Shown here: positions 1 through 7,981 of the stretch, in pieces
Position numbering within the stretch: the stretch's first letter is position 1
Layout of the letters: each line of letters begins with the position of its first letter
DNA from: Candidatus Pelagibacter ubique HIMB140
GTDB taxonomy: Bacteria; Pseudomonadota; Alphaproteobacteria; Pelagibacterales; Pelagibacteraceae
NCBI RefSeq assembly: GCF_025558165.1
Contig: NZ_LAMZ01000001.1
Location: forward strand, 744,001 to 808,000
Direction: 5' to 3'
Length of the DNA: 64,000 nt
Translations under genes and position numbers: made by a program
The notes under the pieces: generated by a model
The model's database searches: none
Told to the model about the DNA's origin: nothing
Seen by the model: the letters and a program-made list of their open reading frames with translations, nothing else

Positions 1-382
1 CTGCTAATAAGTATTTTATAAAAAGAGATGAAGGTGGTTGAAAATAATTTAGAGTGAAATCAATCATGGCTGCAATCACGATGATATTAAATATTGTTCC
101 AAGACCTGGTTTTTGTTTTAAAAAAATCCATAAAAAAAGTACTCCTACACTTACAACAAAAGTTGCTGCACCAATTGATAAATTAGAGTTAAGTGAAATT
201 CCTTCAGCTAATACTGACCAGGGTGAGTTTCCAGTTGTTGATAAAATTAACAAACCTTCTCCCAAACCAAAAATTGTTAAACCAAAAATTAAAAAAAATG
301 ATGTTGAAAATTTTGGCTTGAAGTTCAAACTTTCGTTTGAGCTCCAATTTACTTTTGGAATATTTTTTATAGATAGGAACAT
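1..382 (-). CDS. YczE/YitT-like integral membrane protein, C-terminus cut off by window edge
   Basis: Read on the minus strand from the ATG at 382, 127 residues are visible before the window ends. After a short polar N-terminus (residues 1-24) there are hydrophobic segments at about 28-48, 70-88 and 97-113. The pieces GNSPW (51-55), LSIGAA (68-73) and PGLGTIFNI (92-100) follow the spacing seen in the YczE group of bacterial membrane proteins (COG2364), whose substrate is not established. It is divergent from the exported protein starting at 427, with only 44 bases between the starts. The family call is from memory and moderately sure; the membrane nature is clear. Confidence 0.7.
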   Translation of the reverse strand, partial: MFLSIKNIPKVNWSSNESLNFKPKFSTSFFLIFGLTIFGLGEGLLILSTTGNSPWSVLAEGISLNSNLSIGAATFVVSVGVLFLWIFLKQKPGLGTIFNIIVIAAMIDFTLNYFQPPSSLFIKYLLA

Positions 383-426
383 CAAATATTGATACTTATA
401 GATTAATTTTTATTTATATTATTATC

Positions 427-1107
427 ATGAAAAAATTTTATACTATTATTATATTTTTTTTATTTACTTTTAACTCAAACGCACATGTTGGTCATTATAA
501 TAACTTCAAAAAAATTGAACTTGAAATCTTAAGAGATAATGAAGTTATAGGATATAATAATTATTCTTTTTCTAGGAAAGACAATGAAACAACCGTAAAT
601 AATAAATATAAATTTACAGTAAAACTACTTGGAGCAACTATTTTTGAAGTAGAAGGTTTTGGAGAAGAAAAATATTTAGGAGATAATTTAATTTCCTTTA
701 AATCTAAAACACGTCAGAATAAAAAAGAAAAATTTGTAAATTTGATATTAAATAATCAAACTAATAAATTTGATATTCAAGGATCTTCTTTTTCTGGTGA
801 AGCTTCTTTGAATAATACAATTGGAAATTGGTGGAGCCATAAATTGTTACAGGCAGAGAGCCAAATTAGTCCTATTTCCGGAAGTATAAAAGAACAATTG
901 GTTACATTTATCGGTAAAGAAAAAATCACAATCAATGGGGAGGAATTTGATACTGATCATTTTAAACTCACTTCTAAAGATATGACACTTCCAGAAGATA
1001 AAAGATTAAATTTTGATATATGGCTTGATAAAAAAACTTTAGTGATAGTTAAAGTGACCTATGAAAGAATGGGAAGTTGGGAGTATAGAATTAAAAATAT
1101 TGAGTAA
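427..1107 (+). CDS. Exported DUF6134-like protein of unknown function
   Basis: A 226-residue protein with a clear signal peptide: two Lys, a hydrophobic run at 5-15, then SNA before His20, so cleavage near residue 19 is likely. The rest is beta-rich and polar with no membrane segment, suggesting a periplasmic protein. The layout (ELEILRDNEVIGYNNYSF near the mature N-terminus, a GNWWSHKLL stretch near 137, and a C-terminal DIWLDKKTLVIVKV strand) resembles DUF6134/DUF3108-type proteins whose function is unknown. It stops two bases before the convergent FAD oxidoreductase. The function is not inferred. Confidence 0.7.
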   Translation: MKKFYTIIIFFLFTFNSNAHVGHYNNFKKIELEILRDNEVIGYNNYSFSRKDNETTVNNKYKFTVKLLGATIFEVEGFGEEKYLGDNLISFKSKTRQNKKEKFVNLILNNQTNKFDIQGSSFSGEASLNNTIGNWWSHKLLQAESQISPISGSIKEQLVTFIGKEKITINGEEFDTDHFKLTSKDMTLPEDKRLNFDIWLDKKTLVIVKVTYERMGSWEYRIKNIE

Positions 1108-1109
1108 TT

Positions 1110-2081
1110 TTATCTGTTTATTTTCCTAAAAAGGTCATTAGCACTTATCCATCCTGCCTCTAATCTTGGTCCAACAAACCAATCGGCACAAACTCCTAAA
1201 TTAATTTTTGAGTTCCAATAACTTTTAATTTTTAAAGGTTTTGAATTTGATGAATACATCCATCCATGATTTAAGGAAAAAAGGATGTTACTTTTTTTAA
1301 TACCAGTAAGATCAAAAAATTTATTAATTAATATTTTTGAATTCAAATCTTTATTTTCTTTATTTTTCAAAATTTTTTTATTTGCCCAAATTGCCGTACT
1401 TTGAAGTGTCCAAAATTCATAAATACTTTTAAATCTTAACTTGCTATTTTCTCTAGCAGCCCAACCTAAAATTTGATCATTAAAAAAGAGACTACTTATA
1501 TTTTTTTTTGTTTTTTTCATTTTTATCATGACTGTAATATTTGCATCCATTTTTAATTTTTTTTTAATAAATGAATGATTAATAAATTTTTTTGCTAATT
1601 TAAGTAATTGAGGATGTGGACACGTTAAAATAAGATTATCATAAAATTTATTGTCACCATCAGAAAAGGTAAGTTTCCATTTGTTTTTATTGTAATCAAT
1701 TTTTTTTAATTCTTTTTGAAAATTACAATTAATTTTTTTTAATAAATACTTACTAATATCGTTATTACCACGCCTGCCAATTATTTTTTGATGATTTTTA
1801 TTTTCTTTTATCTTTTTATTTTGAAAAATATGCTGGCCTTTCCAATTTTTTAATATTTTTTTTGTAACAAGTTTTGTTATAAATTTTTTAAACTCTTTAC
1901 TCTTAGGGGAAATATATTGAACACCATGATCAAAGCCTATTTTTTTATCTAACCTTTTAAATGATGATCTCCCACCAGGACCCCTTGCTTTATCGTAGAG
2001 GTCTACAGAGTGTTTTTTATTTAATAAATTTGAAATTGTAGCACCAGATATTCCAGACCCAATTACACAGTAAGTACTCAT
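1110..2081 (-). CDS. NAD(P)/FAD-dependent amine-oxidase-like oxidoreductase (renalase-like, COG3380)
   Basis: A 323-residue flavoprotein. The N-terminus VIGSGISGATISNLL (residues 6-20) is a Rossmann dinucleotide-binding GxGxxG motif. It is followed by an acidic ribose-binding strand end (LYDKARGPGGRSS) typical of FAD amine oxidase and renalase-like proteins. The C-terminus WFVGPRLEAGWISANDLF matches the second FAD-contact region of this group, where a Gly-containing segment precedes the last helix. The physiological substrate is unknown. The start ATG overlaps the stop of tldE by four bases, so it is probably the last gene of a tldD-tldE-oxidoreductase transcript. No signal peptide is seen, so it is probably cytoplasmic. 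Confidence 0.8.
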   Translation of the reverse strand: MSTYCVIGSGISGATISNLLNKKHSVDLYDKARGPGGRSSFKRLDKKIGFDHGVQYISPKSKEFKKFITKLVTKKILKNWKGQHIFQNKKIKENKNHQKIIGRRGNNDISKYLLKKINCNFQKELKKIDYNKNKWKLTFSDGDNKFYDNLILTCPHPQLLKLAKKFINHSFIKKKLKMDANITVMIKMKKTKKNISSLFFNDQILGWAARENSKLRFKSIYEFWTLQSTAIWANKKILKNKENKDLNSKILINKFFDLTGIKKSNILFSLNHGWMYSSNSKPLKIKSYWNSKINLGVCADWFVGPRLEAGWISANDLFRKINR

Positions 2082-3394
2082 TTACCTGCAACTGTCATTC
2101 CTTCTATCATCATAGTTGGTGAATTGATGGAATATTCAAAATCTAAATCACTAGCTAAAGTTATATTTTTGAACATATCTTTAAAATTTCCTGCAATTGT
2201 TATTTCATTTACTGGAAACTTAAATTCTCCATTTTCAATTAGGAAACCTGTTGCACCTACTGAATAATCCCCTGTAACCAAATTACTTCCATGGCCTATT
2301 GTTTCAGTTACATAAATGTGTTTTGAGTTACTTTTTAATAAATCCTGGAAACTAATTTTTCCATTATCAAAATATAAATTTGTCGTACCACCAGATCTTC
2401 CATTAGATTTTAAATTAAGTTTTTTTCCATTATAAGTATCGACTAAATAATTTTTTAAAATACCATTTTGTACAAGATGTAAAGTATCTGATTTTACTCC
2501 TTCTGAATCAAAAATTTGAGATCCAACACCTTTGTTTATGTCTGGTTTATCAATTACATTTATTGTTTCTGTAAATATTTGTTCATTGATTTTATCCTTA
2601 AGAAAAGATGTTCCTCTTGCAATTGCAGAAGAAGATATGGCACCTGCAAACGCACCTAACATTCCTTTTGCTATTCTTTTGTCAAATATAATGCTGATTT
2701 TTTCACTTCCAATTTTGTTGGGGCTTAATTTTCTTATGGTTTGCTCAGAAGCTTTTTGACCTAGCTCTTTTGCACCCTTAATGTCTGATAAATGACGTTT
2801 GCTTGTAAATTCATAATCTCTTTCCATACTATTTTCATCTTTAGCAACAGTAACGCAAGATGCACTAAATGAAGATGATTTGTATCCGTCACAAAATCCA
2901 TCACTATTTGCTAAAATAAAATTAGATTTATTTTCAGTAAAACTAGATTCTGTATTTATGATTTTTTCTTCTGAAGATGCGACACTCTCAAGCTCTTTTA
3001 GATACTCAATTTTTTTTTCATTATCAAAGTGTGTTTCATCATATAAATTTAAATTTTTTATTTCTTTAGCTAAAAGATCTTTATCTGGTAAAGAATTAAA
3101 TTCATCTTCAGGAGTATTTTTGGTTGTTTCAAAACATTTTTCTATTAAGGTTTTAATGTTATCATCTAATAAATTTGATGAAGAAATTGATGATCTTTTT
3201 TTTCCCAAATAAGTCTCAATACTTATCGCCAATCCATCAGATCTATTAGACTCGTCTAAAGTATTATTTCTAAAATTTACAGTTTCAGAAATTGAATGAC
3301 CTACTGTTACACTTGATTCAGTTGCACCTAACTTTTTAGCTAGATCTAAACAGTATGATGCTTTTGATCTTAAATATTCTTGATCCTTAACCAT
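2078..3394 (-). CDS. tldE: TldE/PmbA subunit of the TldD-TldE metalloprotease
   Basis: A 438-residue PmbA/TldE-type protein. In well-studied bacteria TldE pairs with TldD as a heterodimer, and TldD carries the zinc site that degrades unfolded or modified peptides. This protein lacks a HExxxH motif, as expected for TldE. It shows the family's C-terminal glycine-rich part (ETIGHGSNLVTGDYSVGATGF at about 372-392, and a final TMMIEGMTVAGK). It lies three bases after tldD in the same direction, which supports co-translation and complex formation. Length is normal for the family (about 440-450). No ribosomally made peptide precursor is visible nearby, so its substrate here is unknown. Confidence 0.93.
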   Translation of the reverse strand: MVKDQEYLRSKASYCLDLAKKLGATESSVTVGHSISETVNFRNNTLDESNRSDGLAISIETYLGKKRSSISSSNLLDDNIKTLIEKCFETTKNTPEDEFNSLPDKDLLAKEIKNLNLYDETHFDNEKKIEYLKELESVASSEEKIINTESSFTENKSNFILANSDGFCDGYKSSSFSASCVTVAKDENSMERDYEFTSKRHLSDIKGAKELGQKASEQTIRKLSPNKIGSEKISIIFDKRIAKGMLGAFAGAISSSAIARGTSFLKDKINEQIFTETINVIDKPDINKGVGSQIFDSEGVKSDTLHLVQNGILKNYLVDTYNGKKLNLKSNGRSGGTTNLYFDNGKISFQDLLKSNSKHIYVTETIGHGSNLVTGDYSVGATGFLIENGEFKFPVNEITIAGNFKDMFKNITLASDLDFEYSINSPTMMIEGMTVAGK

Positions 3395-3397
3395 AAT

Positions 3398-4810
3398 TTA
3401 AAGTTTTGTTCCACCAACTGTCATTTTGTCAATTAAGATTGAAGGTTGAGCAACTCCAACTGGAACACCTTGTCCAGCTTTACCACAAGTTCCTATACCA
3501 GGATCTAACATCATATCGTTTCCAACCATAGAAACTTCTTTTAAAATTGAAGGACCATCTCCTATTAATGTTGCTCCCTTTATCGGTGAACCAATCTTTC
3601 CGTTATTAATTTCATATGCCTCAGTACAATTAAATACAAATTTTCCAGATGTAATATCAACTTGTCCTCCTCCAAAACTTACTGCAAAAATTCCTTTGTC
3701 TACTGATTTGATCATTTCTTCTTGAGTTTGGTTTCCACTCAACATCATTGTATTTCTCATTCTTGGCAAAACAATATGTCTATAATTTTCTCTTCTTCCT
3801 GAGCCAGTCGATTTGGTATCCATCAATCTAGCATTTAATCTATCTTGCATAAAATTCTTTAATATCCCATTTTCAATCAATACTGTTTTTTCTGTTGGTG
3901 TCCCCTCATCATCAATAGTTAAGCTACCTCTTCTATTATCAATTGTTCCATCATCAACAATCGTAACTCCCTCACTGGCAACTTTTTGGCCCATAAGATC
4001 ATGAAATGCAGAAGTTTTTTTTCTATTAAAATCTCCCTCCAAACCATGTCCAATAGCTTCATGGATTAAAATCGCTGGCCATCCTGGTCCTAAAACAACT
4101 TTCATTTCTCCTGCTGGAGCAGGTTTGCTCTCTAAATTTACTGAGGCAATTCTAAAAGCTTCCTCACATACAGTTTTCCAATTGTCATTTTTTAGATATT
4201 CATCATAAGATTGTCTTCCACCTATTCCGTAAACGCCAGTTTCTTTTCTTCCATTTTTTTCTAACATCACAGATACATTAAATCTAATTAAAGGTCGGAC
4301 ATCTGTTAATACTTCACCACCTGATCTTATAATCTCAATAGATTTTTGTTCACCTACAAAACTTGTAGTAACTTGTTTTACCGATTGATCTTTTTTCCTT
4401 AGATACTCATTTACTTTATTTAATACTTCTAATTTCGAATTTAATGTTTTTTGCTCTATGGGATTAATATCCTGATAAAATTTTCTATTAGATCTTGAAA
4501 TATCTTGATTATAGGTACCTTTCATAGACTTAAGTGTAGATTTTAAATTTTCAGAAGATTTTTTTAATGAATCTTTTGATATTTCATTAGAGTGAGAATA
4601 TGCAACAACCTCTCCTGTAATTGCTCTAAATCCAAAACCTAAATCTGAACTATAGCTTGAGCTTTTAATTTTATTATCATCTAGTAATATGGATTCGGAT
4701 TTTGTATCCTCCAAATATAGCTCACCATCATCACAATTTTGTAATGTATCAGATACTATTGCATCAGCATCTTTTTTTGTTAAATCAGATTTGTCAAAAA
4801 AATTACTCAC
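3398..4810 (-). CDS. tldD: TldD, catalytic subunit of the TldD-TldE metalloprotease
   Basis: A 470-residue TldD protein. The zinc-binding HEAIGH motif is at residues 250-255 (His250, Glu251, His254), followed by GLEGDFNRK. The C-terminal GNDMMLDPGIGTCGKAGQGVPVG segment is the conserved region that contributes the third zinc ligand and frames the active cleft in this family. The start is GTG: the frame opens at GTGAGTAATTTTTTTGAC and no in-frame ATG lies nearby upstream. With tldE it forms an intact protease pair, and both subunits look functional. The role in this organism (peptide maturation versus degradation of unfolded peptides) cannot be told from sequence. Confidence 0.95.
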   Translation of the reverse strand: MSNFFDKSDLTKKDADAIVSDTLQNCDDGELYLEDTKSESILLDDNKIKSSSYSSDLGFGFRAITGEVVAYSHSNEISKDSLKKSSENLKSTLKSMKGTYNQDISRSNRKFYQDINPIEQKTLNSKLEVLNKVNEYLRKKDQSVKQVTTSFVGEQKSIEIIRSGGEVLTDVRPLIRFNVSVMLEKNGRKETGVYGIGGRQSYDEYLKNDNWKTVCEEAFRIASVNLESKPAPAGEMKVVLGPGWPAILIHEAIGHGLEGDFNRKKTSAFHDLMGQKVASEGVTIVDDGTIDNRRGSLTIDDEGTPTEKTVLIENGILKNFMQDRLNARLMDTKSTGSGRRENYRHIVLPRMRNTMMLSGNQTQEEMIKSVDKGIFAVSFGGGQVDITSGKFVFNCTEAYEINNGKIGSPIKGATLIGDGPSILKEVSMVGNDMMLDPGIGTCGKAGQGVPVGVAQPSILIDKMTVGGTKL

Positions 4811-4860
4811 CTAGCTTAAATAGTGCTTTATTGTTAATTTTCAACTAATCATTTAGCGCA

Positions 4861-4888
4861 TTTACATGCTTTATTTTAAAGATAATAT
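4861..4888 (+). promoter_or_regulatory. Sigma70-type promoter giving a nearly leaderless mRNA
   Basis: TTTACA at 4861-4866 and TAATAT at 4883-4888 are separated by 16 bases, close to the TTGACA/TATAAT consensus. A transcript starting about seven bases downstream would begin at or one or two bases before the ATG at 4897. There is also no Shine-Dalgarno sequence before that ATG. This was read by eye; AT-rich DNA produces chance -10 boxes. Confidence 0.45.
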
Positions 4889-4896
4889 AATTTTAT

Positions 4897-5244
4897 ATGA
4901 AAGTTTATTTTAATAACTCTTGCAAAATCTGTAGATCAGAAATCAATATGTATAAAAAAGAAAATATTGAAGATATTGATTGGATAGATATTACCGATAA
5001 CAGAGATGCAGAAAAAGAAACCTCCAAAAATGACAAAGAGCTTTTAAGAAGATTGCACATTAAAGAAAATGACCAGGTAATTGAAGGTGCGGAAGCTTTT
5101 CTTTATGTCTGGAAGAGAATACCAAAATATAAATTCTTGTATAATTTTTTTAAACTTCCTATTATTTTTACTATTTTTAAGTATGGATATGAAATAGTTG
5201 CGTATTTTTTATTTTTGAAAAATAAAAAACAATTAAAAAATTAA
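4897..5244 (+). CDS. DCC-family thiol-disulfide oxidoreductase-like protein (DUF393)
   Basis: A 115-residue protein of the DCC/DUF393 family. The N-terminal CxxC motif (Cys9 and Cys12 in NNSCKIC) replaces the usual D-G-x-C-x-x-C by N-S-C-K-I-C, so the Asp that gives the family its name is Asn here. The D-x-x-D part (DIDWIDITDN, near 26-35), the VIEGAEAFLYVWKR block and a hydrophobic C-terminal stretch (about 85-108) are all typical. Members are thought to act in thiol redox chemistry, but no substrate is known. The upstream region suggests a leaderless start. The 3' end shares a TTAA double stop with the convergent small membrane protein. Confidence 0.8.
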   Translation: MKVYFNNSCKICRSEINMYKKENIEDIDWIDITDNRDAEKETSKNDKELLRRLHIKENDQVIEGAEAFLYVWKRIPKYKFLYNFFKLPIIFTIFKYGYEIVAYFLFLKNKKQLKN

Positions 5245-5534
5245 TTAAGAAAAAATATAAAAATTTGACTCAATAAAGACATTGATAGAATAAACATAAT
5301 TAAAACTACAGAATACATAAGAGTAATAATTTTATTTCTTTTTCTTCTTAGTCTTACAAAATTTTTGTCATCTAAATCTGATATGTCTCTTTCTCCATCA
5401 ACTTCATAGTCATAACTCCATCTCCAAGTTGACTGTCCTAGCCTTTCATCTTGACTATTAAAAAATCTGATCCAAGCAAGAATATAACTTAACAGAGCAT
5501 ATAAAATCGCCATCGCAATTATTCCATAAAACAT
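5241..5534 (-). CDS. Small membrane protein of unknown function
   Basis: A 97-residue protein with one transmembrane segment at the N-terminus (about 3-24) and a second at the C-terminus (about 69-95). Between them is a charged loop with the string WRWSYDYEVDGERD and a cluster of basic residues (RLRRKRNK) just before the second segment. The basic cluster predicts that the loop is cytoplasmic. No known family was recognised. It is probably read after the lysine-rich gene upstream (30-base gap). Its stop codon overlaps that of the convergent DCC-family gene. Confidence 0.65.
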   Translation of the reverse strand: MFYGIIAMAILYALLSYILAWIRFFNSQDERLGQSTWRWSYDYEVDGERDISDLDDKNFVRLRRKRNKIITLMYSVVLIMFILSMSLLSQIFIFFLN

Positions 5535-5564
5535 AACTTATAATACTTAAATTAAACTTAATAA

Positions 5565-6761
5565 TTAATGATTATTTTTGGCTCTTTTTCTTGCAATTAA
5601 TTGAGTTAAAGAATCCACCATCGTGTCTGAAGCTTTAAATATTTCATTATTTTTAAATTCATGAGAAATATTTTTCTCAGGATTAGTTTTATCTTCAATG
5701 ACTATACCTTCATCAGGAGAATTATTTTTAATATAAATTAATAATAACCATTCCTCATCAGGAGTTTCGTCCCACTTAACAAATATCTCACCTGTTTCAA
5801 ATCTTCTGTCGATACATCGAAAAATAGACATGTGTCTTGTAATATGTCTTTTATTTAATTGGAAAACTAAACTACTGGCACTCCTATAAAAGCTTTCAAG
5901 AGCAAACTCAATTTTTTGCCTTGCTACAGTGTATTCTTTTTCTTTCTTAAGTAATGTTTCCCTATCTTCATCACCTTGAATTTTAACTCCTAAAGCCTCT
6001 ACTCTCTCTCTTATTTTTTGATCTCTTATTATTCGATATTTTTCTTTTAGCTTCTCAATTCTTTGTTGAAGTCCTGTATAATCTTCTCTTTTTTCTTTTA
6101 ATGAAATTTTTTCTAATTTTTCTAATTCTTTAACTTCCCTTACTCTAAATTTTTCAATTTGTTTTTCTAATTTTAATTGTTGTAAAAATTTCTTCTGCTT
6201 TTCAGCCTGTTCAATTCTGATTAGTGCCTGTTCTTTTCTTAAAAATAACTTAATTTCTTTTGTTCTTTGTTTCTCTAACCTAATTTCTTCTTTCAGTACT
6301 TGCTCATTTAGTTTTAGCTTTAATTCTTGTTCTTTTTGCTTCTCTTGCTGTAAGGCTAATTTTTCCTGTCTTTCTTGTTCCTGTTTTTCAAGTTTAATTC
6401 TTCTCTGCTCGTCTTTTTTAAGGACTTTATAATCATTAATTGTTTCAGATATTTTATCAAAAAATGCTTGGATATATTTTTCTATATTAATATTTATTTT
6501 GAATTTAAATTCAGGTTTAAGTGAATTTTGAAAATTAATTATTTTTAAAAGGAAACTTTTTTCTTTGGGTTTTTTGATAATTATTTTTTTTGTTTTAACC
6601 TTTAAATTATTTTTTTTTTTAGTTTTAGTTTTATTTTTTTTATAAATTTTAGGTTTTGTTTTTTTAACTTTAGAAATTTTTTTAGATTTTTTAGATTTTA
6701 GCTGAGATTTTTTTTTACTTTTTTTAACAGATTTATTTTGTTTTTTTTTTATTTTTTTCAT
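5565..6761 (-). CDS. Lysine-rich coiled-coil protein with a conserved-looking C-terminal domain
   Basis: A 398-residue protein in three visible parts. Residues 1-75 are about half lysine with Ser/Thr, with no signal peptide or membrane segment. Residues 100-290 are a long, highly charged coiled coil rich in Glu, Lys, Gln and Arg (repeats such as EQERQEKLALQQEKQKE). Residues 290-398 look like a folded domain (VARQKIEFALESFYRSASSL, then CIDRRFETGEIFVKWDETPDEEW). The lysine tail could bind nucleic acid or membrane surfaces, but that is only a possibility. The lysine codons create long A tracts (T11 on the plus strand at 6610-6620), which are slippage-prone. The frame is open throughout, so it is probably a real, lineage-specific protein. 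Confidence 0.7.
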   Translation of the reverse strand: MKKIKKKQNKSVKKSKKKSQLKSKKSKKISKVKKTKPKIYKKNKTKTKKKNNLKVKTKKIIIKKPKEKSFLLKIINFQNSLKPEFKFKININIEKYIQAFFDKISETINDYKVLKKDEQRRIKLEKQEQERQEKLALQQEKQKEQELKLKLNEQVLKEEIRLEKQRTKEIKLFLRKEQALIRIEQAEKQKKFLQQLKLEKQIEKFRVREVKELEKLEKISLKEKREDYTGLQQRIEKLKEKYRIIRDQKIRERVEALGVKIQGDEDRETLLKKEKEYTVARQKIEFALESFYRSASSLVFQLNKRHITRHMSIFRCIDRRFETGEIFVKWDETPDEEWLLLIYIKNNSPDEGIVIEDKTNPEKNISHEFKNNEIFKASDTMVDSLTQLIARKRAKNNH

Positions 6762-6789
6762 TTAAAGGGAATTATTATTTACCAATAAA

Positions 6790-7980
6790 TTATTGATAAA
6801 TATAGTCTCTTGTAACTGGTGTAGAAGTATAATTTTTAGTAAGCTGAAACTGATATACAACTTGGTCTCCCCATTTAAATGCCATTTCACAACCTGCTAA
6901 ATAAAACTCCCACATTCTAAAAAAACGCTCATCAAACATGTTAATAATTTTATCTTTATTTTTTAGACAATTTTGTTTCCAATGTCTTAATGTATGAGAA
7001 TAATGCATTCTTAGTACCTCAATATCGGCGACGATTAAGCCAGCTTTTTCAATTGGGGTAGTTACTTCACTTAGACTGGGTGTATAACCACCTGGAAATA
7101 TATATTTTGTTATCCATGGGTGAGGATCTCTTGGTGGATTTACTGATCCAATGGTATGAATTAACGAAACTCCATCATCTTTAAGAAGTTTTTCAACTTG
7201 TGAGAAAAACTTTTTGTAAAATTTTCTTCCCACATGTTCAAACATTCCAACACTTACAATTCTATCAAATTTTTCATCCAGCTCCCTATAATCCATCAAC
7301 TTAAATGTTAATTGATTTTCTAAATTCAGTTCTTTAGCTTTTTGTTTGCAATATTTAAATTGATTCTCTGATAATGTGATACCAGTTACTTCACAATTAG
7401 CTGATTTTGCAATATCAACTGCTAGAGATCCCCACCCACATCCAATATCAAGGACTTTTTGATTTGGCTTTATATTTAATTTTTTAATTATATGCTGAAT
7501 TTTATTATTTTGAGCAGTCTCTAAAGTATCATTTTCATTTTTGAAATAAGCACATGAATATTGTCTTTTAGGATCTAAAAATAAATCATAAAGATCATCT
7601 TTGATATCATAATGATGTGAAACATTCATTTTAGATTTTTTGATAAAATTAAAATTTGTTAGATATCTATATGAGCCCCTTAATTTATTAATTAAGTAAC
7701 TAAAAAAGTTTAAATCTCCTCTACCAAAATTCATCAAAGACAAATCTAAAAAGTCTGTAAGACTACCGTTCTCAATAACTATTTCTCCATCGGTATATGC
7801 TTCTCCAAAATATAGATCGGGATGAAATAAAAGTTTATAATGAAGTTTTTTATTTAATATTTTAACTTTTATAGGATTTTCATTCTCAGGATTTCCAATT
7901 ATATAACTTTTAGAATTTGCATCGACTAGTATAAAACCATCTTTCTTAAAAACACTATTTAAGAACCTTGCTAATTGCAT
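6790..7980 (-). CDS. cfa: Cyclopropane-fatty-acyl-phospholipid synthase family methyltransferase
   Basis: A 396-residue member of the CFA synthase family, which uses S-adenosylmethionine to add a methylene bridge or methyl group to unsaturated lipid chains at the membrane. Residues 1-115 match the N-terminal lipid-binding part. The linker NVSHHYDIKDDLYDLFLD (119-136) is the family's highly conserved stretch. The SAM-binding loop is VLDIGCGWGSLA at 176-187. GMFEHVGRKFYKKFF (about 246-260) holds the catalytic-region Glu-His. Length is normal. It is separated by one base from the DapA-like gene upstream, so the two are co-transcribed. The product could be a related lipid methyltransferase rather than a strict cyclopropane synthase. 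Confidence 0.9.
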   Translation of the reverse strand: MQLARFLNSVFKKDGFILVDANSKSYIIGNPENENPIKVKILNKKLHYKLLFHPDLYFGEAYTDGEIVIENGSLTDFLDLSLMNFGRGDLNFFSYLINKLRGSYRYLTNFNFIKKSKMNVSHHYDIKDDLYDLFLDPKRQYSCAYFKNENDTLETAQNNKIQHIIKKLNIKPNQKVLDIGCGWGSLAVDIAKSANCEVTGITLSENQFKYCKQKAKELNLENQLTFKLMDYRELDEKFDRIVSVGMFEHVGRKFYKKFFSQVEKLLKDDGVSLIHTIGSVNPPRDPHPWITKYIFPGGYTPSLSEVTTPIEKAGLIVADIEVLRMHYSHTLRHWKQNCLKNKDKIINMFDERFFRMWEFYLAGCEMAFKWGDQVVYQFQLTKNYTSTPVTRDYIYQ

Positions 7981-7981
7981 A

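Noticed and set aside
54..392. Plus-strand open frame of 112 codons at the window start
   Set aside because: It lies opposite a clearly membrane-like minus-strand frame with YczE-family spacing. Its own product has no signal peptide, domain or ribosome site, so it is a shadow.
6540..6761. Frameshift or low-quality sequence in the lysine-rich N-terminus
   Set aside because: The frame is open from ATG through the coiled coil despite many A tracts, so there is no evidence of a break, though single-base errors in the long runs cannot be excluded by eye.
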